Assembly (NCBI RefSeq): GCF_023091245.1
Contig: NZ_JAHWXN010000001.1
Span: 558,001 to 622,000 of the forward strand
Direction of reading: 5' to 3'
DNA length: 64,000 nt
Source: Microbacterium croceum
GTDB lineage: Bacteria > Actinomycetota > Actinomycetes > Actinomycetales > Microbacteriaceae
The notes under the pieces are model-generated. The model worked only from the letters and a program-made list of their open reading frames with translations. It did not search any database and was not told where the DNA came from. Shown here piece after piece: positions 17,143-29,053 of this stretch (positions within the stretch are counted from its first letter, which is position 1; every line of letters begins with the position of its first letter). Made by a program: the position numbers and the translations under genes.

Positions 17143-19257
17143 ATGACGCCTGAATCCCCTGCTGACGAGACGGAATCCAACACCGAGGGAACGCCGGACC
17201 CTTCGATGGGCTCACAGACCCAGACACCGGCGGACGAGGGGACCCATTCCACGTCGATCTCCCCCAAGATCAAGCAGCCCGGCGAGTACGGTGCGGACTC
17301 CATCCAGATCCTGGAAGGCCTCGAGGCCGTCCGCAAGCGTCCCGGTATGTACATCGGTTCCACAGGTCCCCGAGGTCTTCACCACCTGGTCTACGAGATC
17401 GTCGACAACTCGGTCGACGAGGCGCTGGCCGGCTACGCCGACACCATCGTCGTCACGATGCTCGCCGACGGCGGCGTGCGCGTGGTCGACAACGGTCGCG
17501 GCATCCCGGTCGACCCGCACTCGTCCGATCCGACCAAATCGACCGTCGAGGTCGTGCTGACGATCCTGCACGCCGGTGGAAAGTTCGGCGGTGGCGCCTA
17601 CGCCGTCTCCGGTGGCTTGCACGGTGTGGGTTCGTCCGTCGTGAACGCGCTGTCGACGCGTTTCGATGTGGAGGTCAAGCAGAAGGGCTTCGTCTGGCGG
17701 CACAGCTTCGCCAATGGCGGCACCCCGCAGCAGAAGCTCGAGAAGGGTGAGGCGACCGAGGAGACCGGCACGACGATCACGTTCTGGCCGGACGCCGAGA
17801 TCTTCACCGAGACGATCGAGTTCGACTACGACACCCTGCGCACCCGCTTCCAGCAGATGGCGTTCCTGAACAAGGGGCTGCGCATCGACCTGCGCGACGA
17901 GCGCCCGCAGTCGGCCTACGAGATCGAGGTCGACGGACAGACCGTCACGAAGCAGCCGGGCGACGTCTTCTTCTACGAGCGCGGTCTGGTCGACTACGTC
18001 GAGTACCTGAACAAGGTGCGTCACGCCGAGGTCGTGAACGAGGAGATCATCGCGTTCGAGTCCGAGGACACCGCGCGCAAGATCTCGCTCGAGGTCGCGA
18101 TGCAGTGGACGACCTCCTACACCGAGAACGTCTTCACCTACGCGAACACCATCAACACGCACGAGGGGGGAACGCACGAGGAAGGCTTCCGCGCGGCGCT
18201 CACCACTCTGGTGAACAAGTACGCCCGCGCCAACAACATCCTCAAGGAGAAGGACGACAACCTCTCCGGCGACGATGTGCGCGAGGGACTCACCGCGGTG
18301 ATCTCCATCAAGCTGGGCGAGCCCCAGTTCGAGGGTCAGACGAAGACCAAGCTCGGAAACACCGAGGCCAAGGCGTTCGTGCAGAAGGTCGTGGGCGATC
18401 AGCTCGGCGACTGGTTCGACCGCAACCCCGCCCAGGCGAAGAACATCATCCGTAAGGCGCTCGACGCCGCGACCGCTCGTCTCGCCGCCCGCAAGGCGCG
18501 CGAGACCGCCCGTCGCAAGAGCGTGTTCGAGTCGGCGGCGATGCCGGACAAGCTCAAGGACTGCACGAGCAAGGACCCGTCGATCAGCGAGATCTTCCTC
18601 GTCGAGGGTGACTCCGCAGGCGGTTCGGCCGTGCAGGGACGCGACCCGCACACGCAGGCGATCCTGGCGCTGCGCGGCAAGATCCTCAACGTCGAGCGTG
18701 CGCGTCTCGACAAGGCGCTGGGCAACAAGGAAGTCCAGGCGATGATCCAGGCCTTCGGCACGGGCATCGGCGAAGAGTTCGACATCGAGAAGGCGCGTTA
18801 CCACAAGATCGTGCTGATGGCCGATGCCGACGTCGATGGCCAGCACATCACGACGCTGCTGCTCACACTGCTGTTCCGCTACATGCGTGGACTCATCGAG
18901 GCGGGCTTCGTGTACCTCGCGATGCCGCCGCTGTACCGCCTGAAGTGGTCGAACTCGGCACACGAGTACGTCTTCAGCGACGCCGAGCGCGACGCCCTGC
19001 TCAAGCACGGCCTCGACAACGGCAAGCGCATCCCGAAGGATGCCGGCATCCAGCGCTACAAGGGTCTCGGTGAGATGAACCCGAAGGAGCTGTGGGAGAC
19101 CACGATGGATCACTCCACTCGTACGCTCCAGCAGATCACCATCGAGGATGCCGCGGCGGCGGACGAGATCTTCAGCGTGCTGATGGGTGAGGACGTCGAA
19201 TCCCGACGAGGCTTCATCCAGCGCAATGCCAAGGATGTCCGCTTCCTCGACATCTGA
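17143..19257 (+). CDS. gyrB: DNA gyrase subunit B
   Basis: ATPase subunit of the type IIA topoisomerase that introduces negative supercoils. GHKL ATP-binding features [10 protein letters not shown] and [14 protein letters not shown] lie in the first third. The TOPRIM motif EGDSAGGSA and the metal-binding DADVDGQH are in the last third, and [10 protein letters not shown] near the C-terminus. The first ~45 residues are a polar extension before [14 protein letters not shown], so a later start is possible, but similar extensions occur in actinobacterial GyrB. Total 704 residues. Confidence 0.97.
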   Translation: MTPESPADETESNTEGTPDPSMGSQTQTPADEGTHSTSISPKIKQPGEYGADSIQILEGLEAVRKRPGMYIGSTGPRGLHHLVYEIVDNSVDEALAGYADTIVVTMLADGGVRVVDNGRGIPVDPHSSDPTKSTVEVVLTILHAGGKFGGGAYAVSGGLHGVGSSVVNALSTRFDVEVKQKGFVWRHSFANGGTPQQKLEKGEATEETGTTITFWPDAEIFTETIEFDYDTLRTRFQQMAFLNKGLRIDLRDERPQSAYEIEVDGQTVTKQPGDVFFYERGLVDYVEYLNKVRHAEVVNEEIIAFESEDTARKISLEVAMQWTTSYTENVFTYANTINTHEGGTHEEGFRAALTTLVNKYARANNILKEKDDNLSGDDVREGLTAVISIKLGEPQFEGQTKTKLGNTEAKAFVQKVVGDQLGDWFDRNPAQAKNIIRKALDAATARLAARKARETARRKSVFESAAMPDKLKDCTSKDPSISEIFLVEGDSAGGSAVQGRDPHTQAILALRGKILNVERARLDKALGNKEVQAMIQAFGTGIGEEFDIEKARYHKIVLMADADVDGQHITTLLLTLLFRYMRGLIEAGFVYLAMPPLYRLKWSNSAHEYVFSDAERDALLKHGLDNGKRIPKDAGIQRYKGLGEMNPKELWETTMDHSTRTLQQITIEDAAAADEIFSVLMGEDVESRRGFIQRNAKDVRFLDI

Positions 19258-19318
19258 TCCCCACCTACATACACACACGCGAATCGGAGGCTGCCGCCAC
19301 GCACGACGTGAGGACGCA

Positions 19319-19394
19319 GGGATGCCGCGGAGCGAGCATCGGGAGGGGCCCGCGAAGCGGGAGGGTCCCCGCTCTGCGAGCGAAGCGGCATCCC
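19319..19394. repeat. Complex inverted repeat between gyrB and gyrA
   Basis: Outer arms gggatgccgc (19319-19328) and gcggcatccc (19385-19394) are a perfect 10-base match. Inside is a second hairpin, cccgc-gaa-gcggg, flanked by ggag and tccc runs. It could be a REP-like element or an RNA structure tuning gyrA expression; there is no T-run, so not a normal terminator. The rest of the 173-base spacer shows nothing else. Confidence 0.65.
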
Positions 19395-19430
19395 GGAGTC
19401 CGGTAGCCAAGACAGAATCGAAACAGACAC

Positions 19431-21988
<2,558 letters not shown>

Positions 21989-21992
<4 letters not shown>

Positions 21993-22393
21993 GCACAGTA
22001 GCCGACAAGCTGGCGAAGAAGTCCACGCGCAAGACCAGCGGGAAGCAGGTCCGCCTGCGTCTGGTCTACGTCGACTTCTGGTCGGCAGTGAAGCTCTCGT
22101 TCCTCGGAGCGGTGGCGCTCGCAGTCGTCACGATGGTGTCGTTCTTCCTGATCTTCCTGGTGCTCCAGGCGACCGGCATCATGGCGACAGCCGATGAATT
22201 CATCAACAAGTTCTCGGATGGTGCGATCGCGCTGTCGACGCTCGTGGGACTGCCGCAGGTCATGGCCTTCGCCGCGGTCGTCGCGATCCTGAACCTGATC
22301 GTGTTCACGGTGCTCGGTGCCGTGATCGCGGGAATCTACAACCTCGCCGTGAAGGTGACCGGCGGACTCCTCGTCGGCTTCATGTCGAACTGA
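21989..22393 (+). CDS. DUF3566 membrane protein
   Basis: 134 residues: a basic N-terminus ([19 protein letters not shown]), then two long hydrophobic segments (about residues 33-58 and 90-115) joined by an external loop. This matches the DUF3566 family found directly after gyrA in actinobacteria (M. tuberculosis Rv0007). Function unknown; the neighbour tRNA-Ile/tRNA-Ala order is shared with that species, with extra genes inserted here. Translation is coupled to gyrA. Confidence 0.88.
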
Positions 22394-22421
22394 TCCTTCG
22401 ACAGGATCGACGACCCCGTAT

Positions 22422-22462
22422 CGACGAAGGGCGGATGCTGCGGCATCCGCCCTTCGTCGTTC
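22422..22462 (+). terminator. Terminator of the gyrB-gyrA-DUF3566 unit
   Basis: Perfect 17-base stem (22422-22438 with 22443-22459) around a tgcg loop, followed by only a short tt. Strong hairpin with weak U-tract. Confidence 0.8.
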
Positions 22463-22543
22463 CCGGCGGGGTAGGGAAAACCCGAACGCAGGAGTCCGGT
22501 TGACTCGGTGTCGGCGCGCACGGGGCGCCCGTACCTTGGAAGC

Positions 22544-23809
22544 ATGACCACTCAGACTGCGACCGCGCCGCCGGTGACGGCCGCGAAACCGCCGCTGTGC
22601 ATCTTCACGACCATCCTGCATCTGGCAGGTGTCGGGGTGATCGGCGGCATGATCTTCAGCGCTCTCGGTGGGCTCCTCGGCACCGGCCTCGGACTGCTCT
22701 TCGCCGCCGGCGTCGGTGCTGTCCTCCTGGTGGGTCTGGTCTACGCGCTGTTCGGCGTCGGCTGGTTCGAGGTAGCCCGCGTCGGTGAGCTCTACCGCAC
22801 CCCGATCGCACCGCTCGCTCTGCGCCGTCGCGATCGCCCCGGCTTCGGCGGCTGGCTGCGCTCGCTCGGACGACAGGCCATCGACGGACGCATGTGGCGC
22901 GCGGTCGCCAACCTCGCTATCGCCGCGATCCTCGGCCTCATCGTGCTCCGGCTGTTCTGGGCTGTGGTGTGGTCGGTGTTCCTCATCTTCGCGCCGATCA
23001 CATCGACGGACACCGTGCTCGGCGCTTTCGGCGGCGGGATCCCCGTCGACCTGGCCCCGCTGATCGGCATCCTCGGCATCGCGGTCTCCGTCGTCGGCAT
23101 GATCGGACTCGCGTTGCTGCACCGGACGCTGGCGCTGGCGATCGTGATCCGCAGCCGCGAGACCGAGCTCACCGAGAAGGTGCGCACATCCACCGCGCAG
23201 CGTGAAGGTGCGGTCCGCGCGGCTGATCTCGAGCGCACCCGGATCGAGCGGGATCTGCACGACGGCGTGCAGCCGCGTCTGGTGTCGGTCGGCATGACGC
23301 TCGGGCTGGCACAGCAGAAGATCGACAACGACCCGGACACCGCCAAGGAGTTGATCGCCGAGGCGCACACCTCCACCAAGGCTGCGATCACCGAGCTGCG
23401 GCAGCTCGCCCGCGGCATCCATGCCTCGGTCCTCGACGATCGCGGACTGGACGCGGCGTTGTCGGCACTCGCCGGCCGCTCGCACATCCCCGTCAGTCTC
23501 GATGTGCGGATGGACGGGCGGTGCAGTCGCGAGGCCGAGGCCGCCGTGTACTTCTCCATCGCGGAGTCCCTCACCAATGCGGCGAAGCACTCGCGAGCGA
23601 GTGAGGCTCGTGTCACCGTGCGCATCCGCGAAGGGAACACCCTCTGGGCACGCGTCGAGGACAACGGCATGGGCGGCGCGCAGCTGCAGCCCGGCGGCGG
23701 ACTCGACGGCATCGCCAACCGGGTGCTCGCGGCAGGCGGCACCTTCCGACTCGACAGCCCTCAGGGCGGTCCGACCAGCCTGGAGGTGAACGTGCCATGC
23801 GCATCCTGA
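22544..23809 (+). CDS. Sensor histidine kinase (NarL/DesK type)
   Basis: 421-residue membrane kinase. The N-terminal ~200 residues have four hydrophobic helices and the motif ELYRTPIAPLALRR, fitting the 'putative sensor' domain. The HisKA_3 phosphoacceptor is ERDLHDGVQPRLVSVGM, with His near residue 241, followed by a HATPase domain with VEDNGMGG and GGGLDGIANR. The ATG at 22544 is chosen over one 36 bases upstream because the latter adds a shadow-like stretch. The response regulator overlaps its 3' end by 13 bases. Signal unknown, perhaps membrane state. Confidence 0.88.
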   Translation: MTTQTATAPPVTAAKPPLCIFTTILHLAGVGVIGGMIFSALGGLLGTGLGLLFAAGVGAVLLVGLVYALFGVGWFEVARVGELYRTPIAPLALRRRDRPGFGGWLRSLGRQAIDGRMWRAVANLAIAAILGLIVLRLFWAVVWSVFLIFAPITSTDTVLGAFGGGIPVDLAPLIGILGIAVSVVGMIGLALLHRTLALAIVIRSRETELTEKVRTSTAQREGAVRAADLERTRIERDLHDGVQPRLVSVGMTLGLAQQKIDNDPDTAKELIAEAHTSTKAAITELRQLARGIHASVLDDRGLDAALSALAGRSHIPVSLDVRMDGRCSREAEAAVYFSIAESLTNAAKHSRASEARVTVRIREGNTLWARVEDNGMGGAQLQPGGGLDGIANRVLAAGGTFRLDSPQGGPTSLEVNVPCAS

Positions 23810-24486
23810 TCTGCGAGGACTCCGTCCTGCTGCGCGAAGGTCTCGTCCGCCTCCTCGAAGACGCCGGTCATGTCGTCGTCGCGGCTCTCCCCGACACCGC
23901 CGGTCTGGCCGACGCAGTCGCCGGCAGCGACCCGGAGCTCTGCATCCTCGATGTGCGGCTTCCCCCGACCTTCACGGACGAGGGCATCCGCGCAGCACTC
24001 GGATTGCGGTCCACCCACCCGTCGCTGGCGATCCTGGTGCTCTCGCAGTACGTCGAGGAGCGCTACGCGTCGGATCTGATCGCCGCGCAGGGCGGGCCGC
24101 TCGGCTACCTACTCAAGGACAGGGTCGCCGACGTCTCGGAGTTCCTCGCCTCGGTGCAGCGCATCGCGGAGGGAGCCACCGTGCTCGACCCCGAGGTGGT
24201 CGCGCAGCTGCTGACCCGCCGCAACCGCGACGATCGGATGCTCCGGCTCACGGAGCGGGAGCGCACCGTGCTCGCGCTGATCGCCGAGGGCAAGTCGAAT
24301 CAGGCGATCGCCGCGCTGCTGTTCCTCTCGGAGGCGAGTGTCGAGAAGAACATCACCGCCATCTTCCAGAAGCTGGGCTTCGAGCAGGACGAGTCGGGAA
24401 ACCGCCGCGTGCTCGCCGCTCTTGCACACATCGAGAACACCGGAGGCCCGACGCCTCCGACCGGCCAGACAGGAGTGGCACGATGA
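23797..24486 (+). CDS. Response regulator, NarL/LuxR family
   Basis: 229 residues. The receiver domain has the acidic pocket CEDS near residue 8, the phosphoacceptor Asp in CILDVRLPP and the switch Lys in YLLKDRV. A LuxR-type helix-turn-helix follows (LTERERTVLALIAEGKSNQAIA, then SVEKNITAIFQKLG). Overlap with the kinase gene makes it the cognate partner. It overlaps the next gene by four bases and so likely forms a three-gene operon. Confidence 0.92.
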   Translation: MRILICEDSVLLREGLVRLLEDAGHVVVAALPDTAGLADAVAGSDPELCILDVRLPPTFTDEGIRAALGLRSTHPSLAILVLSQYVEERYASDLIAAQGGPLGYLLKDRVADVSEFLASVQRIAEGATVLDPEVVAQLLTRRNRDDRMLRLTERERTVLALIAEGKSNQAIAALLFLSEASVEKNITAIFQKLGFEQDESGNRRVLAALAHIENTGGPTPPTGQTGVAR

Positions 24487-25409
24487 CCACCGAACAGAAC
24501 GACTTCTCGGGCGGGCACACCCCGCTCACTCCCCCGCCGGCCTCCGGCACGCAGCCCGCTCCGCAGGCCCCCTCGCCGGAGATGGCGGCGCCACCCGCAA
24601 CGGGGCGCTCTGCCGGCTCGAAAGCGGTGATGATCGTCACGGCCATCGTCGGCGGCATCGCGATCCTGGGCTCCGGTGGTGCCGCCGCGGCCGCCGCTGC
24701 CGGAAGCATCATGTCGTCGAGCACTCCCGACTCCGTCCAGACCGTGTCGACCGAGGGACTCACGGGTATCGACGTCAGCGCGGATGCCAGCAGCATGCGC
24801 GTCGAGTACGGCAACGTCGACGAGGCGCGGCTCGCGATCACGAACGGACGCGGCGCGGCGTGGACCTTCGAGCGGGACGGAGACGAGCTGGTCGTGCGCA
24901 GTCCGCAGGGCGTGTGGGGCTGGTGGTTCGGGAGCTGGTTCGGAGACGAGGAGGTGGCCGTGCTGACGCTGCCGGAGAGCCTGCAGGGAGAGGAGCTCGA
25001 CGCGGACCTCACCCTCAACGCCGGAAGCCTCGACGTGGTCGGGGAGTTCGGGGCGCTCGACATCGACGTGAACGCCGGAGCCCTCGACGTGCGGGGCACT
25101 GCGACCGGATTCGACGTCCAGATGAGCGCGGGGCGAGCCGATGTGCTGCTCGACGGCGTGGACGAGGCCGATCTGGGTGTCTCCGCCGGCGACCTCACCG
25201 TGGAGCTCACGGGCACAGCGCCGAGACGGACCGCGGTCGATGTGAGCGCGGGGTCGGTGGATCTGACCGTGCCTGACGTCGAGTACGACCTCACCCAGGA
25301 TGTGAGCGCAGGCTCGCTCGATGCGAAGGTGCAGCAGTCGTCCAACGCCCGCCGCACCATCGATGTCACGCTCGAAGCGGGCAGGGCGACCATCCGTCCG
25401 GGCCGTTGA
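24483..25409 (+). CDS. DUF4097 family beta-strand repeat protein
   Basis: 308 residues. A Pro-rich cytoplasmic start is followed by one transmembrane helix (about residues 45-70) and then a repetitive external beta-structure with recurring D-V-S/N-A-G motifs (DVNAGALDV, VSAGDLTV, VSAGSLDA). This matches DUF4097/adhesin-like proteins that often accompany LiaS/LiaR-like envelope-stress systems. Being the last gene of the kinase-regulator operon, it is likely a regulator's output or modulator; that role is inferred. Confidence 0.78.
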   Translation: MTTEQNDFSGGHTPLTPPPASGTQPAPQAPSPEMAAPPATGRSAGSKAVMIVTAIVGGIAILGSGGAAAAAAAGSIMSSSTPDSVQTVSTEGLTGIDVSADASSMRVEYGNVDEARLAITNGRGAAWTFERDGDELVVRSPQGVWGWWFGSWFGDEEVAVLTLPESLQGEELDADLTLNAGSLDVVGEFGALDIDVNAGALDVRGTATGFDVQMSAGRADVLLDGVDEADLGVSAGDLTVELTGTAPRRTAVDVSAGSVDLTVPDVEYDLTQDVSAGSLDAKVQQSSNARRTIDVTLEAGRATIRPGR

Positions 25410-25415
25410 TCTCCT

Positions 25416-25462
25416 TCGAGGGAGGGGCCTCCGTACGGGTCCTCTCCCTCGATTCGGATTTT
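25416..25462 (+). terminator. Terminator before tRNA-Ile
   Basis: Imperfect stem of about 15 bases (tcgagggagg... with ...tctccctcga at 25443-25452) followed by ttcggatttt. It ends the two-component operon. Confidence 0.7.
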
Positions 25463-25495
25463 CCGCGAAACTCCGGTAAAGTTTCGGAGGTTGAC

Positions 25496-25569
25496 GGGGC
25501 TATAGCTCAGGTGGTTAGAGCGCTTCACTGATAATGAAGAGGTCCCAGGTTCAAGTCCTGGTAGCCCCA
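25496..25569 (+). tRNA. tRNA-Ile (GAT)
   Basis: 74 bases. Acceptor stem GGGGCTA/TAGCCCC, D-arm with AGCTCAGGTGGTTAGAGC, anticodon loop CTGATAA (anticodon GAT) and T-loop GTTCAAGTC. Discriminator A; CCA is not encoded. It precedes tRNA-Ala, the usual pair downstream of gyrA in actinobacteria. Confidence 0.97.
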
Positions 25570-25595
25570 CACTCTCAATTCAATATTTCCCTCAC

Positions 25596-25668
25596 GGGGC
25601 CTTAGCTCAGTTGGTAGAGCGCCTGCTTTGCAAGCAGGATGTCAGGAGTTCGAATCTCCTAGGCTCCA
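25596..25668 (+). tRNA. tRNA-Ala (TGC)
   Basis: 73 bases. Anticodon loop TTTGCAA (anticodon TGC). The acceptor stem GGGGCCT/AGGCTCC contains the G3-U70 pair that defines alanine tRNA. T-loop GTTCGAATC. CCA is not encoded. It lies 26 bases after tRNA-Ile. Confidence 0.97.
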
Positions 25669-25688
25669 CACTGTGTTGAGACAGTATG

Positions 25689-25721
25689 ACGAAAGCTCTG
25701 GTCGTTGACCAGGGCTTTCGT
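25689..25721. terminator. Bidirectional terminator after the tRNA pair
   Basis: Stem acgaaagctctggtc / gaccagggctttcgt with one mismatch and a three-base loop. It serves the tRNAs and could also end the convergent BenE gene, which stops at 25753. Confidence 0.8.
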
Positions 25722-25752
25722 GTTGTTGCTGCCGGACGGATGCGTCGGCCGC

Positions 25753-27030
25753 TCAGCCCTTCCTGCGCCCTCGCTGCATTCGCCGCTCGCGCACCTCGCG
25801 GCTGTCGACGGCTGCCGTGGCGGGGTCTTGTCGCCCGTCCGGGTGCAGTGCGCTCTGCCCGCGCGCAGCAAGGGCGAGATAGACGACTGTACCGGCGAGC
25901 AAGCCCCAGAACGCAGCGCCGACACTGAACAGGACGACGCCCGACATCGTGACCGCCAGAGTCGTGATGGCGGCGAGTCCGGTGCGCGTGTCGCCGCTCA
26001 TCGCACCGGTGAGGGCGGTGAGCGCGGAGCCCAGCAGGGCGACGGCGGCGATGACGGAGACGGTCTCGGTCGGGATCGCCTGGAACCCCGCGACGAGGAT
26101 GCCTCCGAACGAGCCGACGAGCAGATAGGTGACTCCTCCCGAAAGCCCTGCGATGTAGCGCTTCGCGTGGTCCGGATGCGACTCGGGCCCGACCGCTATC
26201 GCTGCGGTGATCGCACCGAGGTTGATGCCGTGCGCGCCGAACGGCGCGAGGATTGCGGAGACTGCGGAGATGGTCCCCACCAGGAGCCGGTCGTCCGGGC
26301 GGTATCCCTGCGAGCGCAGCAGCGCGAGTCCGGGTGCGTTCTGCGCAGCCATCGTGACGATGAACAGCGGCAGTGCGATGCTCACGATGGCGGAGGGGGT
26401 GAGTATCGGCATCGTGAACAGAGGTCCGCTCAGAGTGAGCGCAGGAGTCATCTCATGGAGGGAACCTGTAGCCCAGGTCGTCATCAGGCCGACCACCAAG
26501 GCCGCGAGAACGGCGAAGCGATCGAAGAATCGCTTGCCCACGAAGAACGTGACGACGATGCTCGCCGCGATCACCGGTGCGCTCGCGAACGCGCCGGCCG
26601 CCTTCACGATGAACGGGAGCAGGATGCCCGCGAGCAGTGCCTGCAGTATCGGCCCGGGGATTCTGGAGAGCAGCCACCCGAACAACCCCGTGTACCCGAC
26701 GATCGCGGCGGCGACCGAGGCGACGAGGAAGGCCCCCACCGCCTCTGCGAACGAGAAGCCGCCGAGCGACGCGATCAGCAGCGCGGCGCCGGGAGTGGAC
26801 CAGGCCACGATCACCGGGATGCGGGTGAAGAGGCTCAGCGCGATGCTGCATGCACCGTTGCCGATCGAGAGCGCCCACACCCACGACGCGGTCTGCGCCT
26901 CATCGAGACCTGCGGCCCGAGTGGCTTCGAGCACGACGAGGAACGGTCCGGCGAAATTGATCAGAGCCGACAGGAACCCTGCCACGATCGCGGACAGCGA
27001 CATGTCACGCCGCAGAGATCGCCCGGTCAT
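25753..27030 (-). CDS. BenE family (benzoate/H+ symporter-like) transporter
   Basis: 425-residue membrane protein with about 12 hydrophobic helices. Family marks are the N-terminal SAIVAGFLSALINFAGP, the TRIPVIVAWSTPGAALL loop and APFGAHGINLGAITAAI. Known members take up benzoate with protons; the actual substrate here is not known. The C-terminal ~35 residues are charged and probably cytoplasmic. It is divergent from a MocR-type regulator, 84 bases apart, which likely controls it. Confidence 0.87.
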   Translation of the reverse strand: MTGRSLRRDMSLSAIVAGFLSALINFAGPFLVVLEATRAAGLDEAQTASWVWALSIGNGACSIALSLFTRIPVIVAWSTPGAALLIASLGGFSFAEAVGAFLVASVAAAIVGYTGLFGWLLSRIPGPILQALLAGILLPFIVKAAGAFASAPVIAASIVVTFFVGKRFFDRFAVLAALVVGLMTTWATGSLHEMTPALTLSGPLFTMPILTPSAIVSIALPLFIVTMAAQNAPGLALLRSQGYRPDDRLLVGTISAVSAILAPFGAHGINLGAITAAIAVGPESHPDHAKRYIAGLSGGVTYLLVGSFGGILVAGFQAIPTETVSVIAAVALLGSALTALTGAMSGDTRTGLAAITTLAVTMSGVVLFSVGAAFWGLLAGTVVYLALAARGQSALHPDGRQDPATAAVDSREVRERRMQRGRRKG

Positions 27031-27085
27031 GCCCGAACCGCCGAGTCAGCGCGACGCCGAGGGCGGATCGGTAACAGACTTGAAC

Positions 27086-27103
27086 ATAATGGAGAAACGT
27101 TAT
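27086..27103. promoter_or_regulatory. Candidate operator between the transporter and MocR regulator
   Basis: ATAATG-gagaaa-CGTTAT, an 18-base near-palindrome (one mismatch in the arms) 12 bases upstream of the regulator ATG. Inferred binding site only. Confidence 0.35.
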
Positions 27104-27114
27104 CTACTGGACTC

Positions 27115-28539
27115 ATGTCCAACGATAACAGAGCGGCCGAGATTGCCTCCGCCCTGCAGCGGAGGATCGCCGACGCGCCTTCGGGTGAGAAGCTGCCCGG
27201 CGTCCGGGAGCTCTCCAGGGAGTTCCAGGCCAGCGCGGCGACCATATCTGCGGCGCTCTCCCGATTGAGTGCGCTGGGTCATGTGCGTGCCGAGCCTGGC
27301 CGAGGGACTTTCGTGGCTCAGCGCCAACATCTGGCGGCGCCGGACTTCTCGTGGCAGTCGCAGGCTCTCGGACCTGTCCGCGTCGATGCCGACCGCGCAT
27401 CTCGCCTGGGCGGATACGGCACCCCCGAGCACATTCCGCTCTCGTGGGGCTACCTCGCACCCGAACTCCTGCCCAACGACGAGCTCCGACGCATCAGCGC
27501 TCGCGCGGCCAAGGGCGATCGCGCGTGGGCGATGACCCCGCCTGCCGGATCCCCTGAACTCCGACGGATCCTCGCCGCCGAGTATCGAGTCGATCCGAAC
27601 GATGTGCTCGTCGTCTCCGGTGGGCAACAAGGTCTCGTCTTCGCGATGCGTACTCTCGCCGAACCAGGATCCACGGTGATCACCGAGAGCCCGAGCTACC
27701 CCGGCGCGATCCTCGCCGCACAGAGCGCCGGACTCACCTTGGCGTCGGTACCCGCCGACGCCGATGGAATCCTGGTGGACCGCCTTGCGGACGAGCTCGA
27801 ACGCACTCGCGCGCGGATCATCTACCTCCAGCCGAGCTTCGCGAACCCTACCGGGACGGTCCTCAGTCGTGAGCGCCGCGCGCTGATACTCGAGCTCGCA
27901 GCCCGACACGGCGCCTTCGTCATCGAGGATGACTGGGCTCGACACCTCAACATCGATGGGCCGACGCCGTCCCCCCTCATCACCGAGGATCCTCACGGGC
28001 ACGTCGTGACGGTGCTCACCCTGTCCAAACCAGCATCACCAGGACTCAGGATCGGAGCGGTCATCGCACGTGGTCCGGCGGGAGCACGGCTGCGCGCATC
28101 CCGCACCGCTGACGACCTCTGCGTCGCCCCCCTCGTGCAGGAGATCGCACAGAGTCTTCTCTCCTCGAGTGTCTGGCCGCGGCACCTCAAGCGTCTGGGT
28201 GTCGAACTCGCCGCCCGGCGTGATGCGGTGGTCTCGGCAATCAACACCGCCATGCCTGCCGGTCGCATCCAGGCGATCCCCCGCGGTGGCATCCATCTCT
28301 GGGTGCGGTTGCCGCAGGGCGCGGACACGCGGGAGATCACAACCGCGGCCTACGCCGCCGGAGTGCTGGTCGGCGATGGGCGGCACTTCTTCGTGAACGA
28401 GCCGCCCGCGCCGTTCCTCCGGCTGTCCTACGGCGCCGCCACCCCACCGCAGATCGTGGAGGGCGTCAGGAGACTCGCCGAGTTGATCCCCGAGGATCCA
28501 TCCGGGCGGGGGCTCGACGTGGTGGACGACGTGGTCTAG
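27115..28539 (+). CDS. MocR-type transcriptional regulator (GntR helix-turn-helix + aminotransferase-like domain)
   Basis: 474 residues. The N-terminal winged helix (about 1-75: LPGVRELSREFQASAATISAA) binds DNA; the rest is a fold-type I aminotransferase domain. PLP residues are visible: SGGQQG, the Asn in PSFANPTGT, the Asp in IEDDWARHL and the Schiff-base Lys in LTLSKPASPGLRIG. MocR proteins sense PLP or an amino compound. The ATG at 27115 is the first start beyond the intergenic region. Divergent from the BenE transporter, its probable target. Confidence 0.88.
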   Translation: MSNDNRAAEIASALQRRIADAPSGEKLPGVRELSREFQASAATISAALSRLSALGHVRAEPGRGTFVAQRQHLAAPDFSWQSQALGPVRVDADRASRLGGYGTPEHIPLSWGYLAPELLPNDELRRISARAAKGDRAWAMTPPAGSPELRRILAAEYRVDPNDVLVVSGGQQGLVFAMRTLAEPGSTVITESPSYPGAILAAQSAGLTLASVPADADGILVDRLADELERTRARIIYLQPSFANPTGTVLSRERRALILELAARHGAFVIEDDWARHLNIDGPTPSPLITEDPHGHVVTVLTLSKPASPGLRIGAVIARGPAGARLRASRTADDLCVAPLVQEIAQSLLSSSVWPRHLKRLGVELAARRDAVVSAINTAMPAGRIQAIPRGGIHLWVRLPQGADTREITTAAYAAGVLVGDGRHFFVNEPPAPFLRLSYGAATPPQIVEGVRRLAELIPEDPSGRGLDVVDDVV

Positions 28540-28571
28540 ACGAGGCGGCGACTCCGGGTGACTCGACTCCC

Positions 28572-28603
28572 TCCACAGGTGTTAACAACTCTGTTAACAA
28601 CTC
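28572..28603. repeat. oriC-like GTTAAC element A
   Basis: TCCACAG followed by a perfect 12-base tandem: on the minus strand GAGTTGTTAACA occurs twice in a row (28580-28603). The first GTTAAC begins exactly three bases after CCACA, as in oriC. The element is between a plus-strand gene (MocR, ends 28539) and a minus-strand gene (ends 28636). Confidence 0.6.
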
Positions 28604-28635
28604 CGAGGGGCGTGGAAGAGGCGAGAGTCGCCGAG

Positions 28636-28947
28636 TCATCCTGCCGAAGATGAGCGCGGCAGCCGACGGATTCGGGCGTTGTGCACCGCGATCGCGACCA
28701 GCGCGACGCCCGGACCCGCCACCACGATCGCGAGCGCCCACCATACGGAGGTCTGGCCGACCAATACGGCGCCCAGGACGGTCAGACCGGCACCGAGCGC
28801 GCGCATGGCCACCGAACCGTGGGGTTGTGTCGCGGGCCGCGTCCCATACGGAATCCGGACGTCGCGGTTCGCGCGCAGGGTGGCCAGAAGAGCTGCAAGG
28901 AACAGGACCACTCCGGCGAGAGCGGTCGCGATGCCGAAGACGTTCAT
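28636..28947 (-). CDS. Small membrane protein of unknown function
   Basis: 103 residues from the ATG at 28947. One hydrophobic helix at the N-terminus (VFGIATALAGVVLFLAALLA), then a polar loop and two close hydrophobic stretches (about residues 50-90), with a basic tail (NARIRRLPRSS). No family recognised. The frame is open further upstream, but that part is the shadow of the next gene. Alone between two regulator genes. Confidence 0.6.
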   Translation of the reverse strand: MNVFGIATALAGVVLFLAALLATLRANRDVRIPYGTRPATQPHGSVAMRALGAGLTVLGAVLVGQTSVWWALAIVVAGPGVALVAIAVHNARIRRLPRSSSAG

Positions 28948-29053
28948 GCGCTCGACGGTATCAACCGCACCGGCTCGACGCGAGACGCGGTCGGGGCCTG
29001 AACGGCTGGGAGCACCTGGCCGCGAGCCAGGTGTACGGCGTCGAGGGAGGAGC

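Noticed and set aside
25496-25668. tRNA-Ile/tRNA-Ala pair as part of an rRNA operon spacer
   Set aside because: No 16S or 23S sequence flanks them; the pair after gyrA is the usual actinobacterial arrangement.
25705-27114. Plus-strand extension before the MocR gene
   Set aside because: Antisense to the BenE gene; Arg/Asp/Glu-rich shadow.
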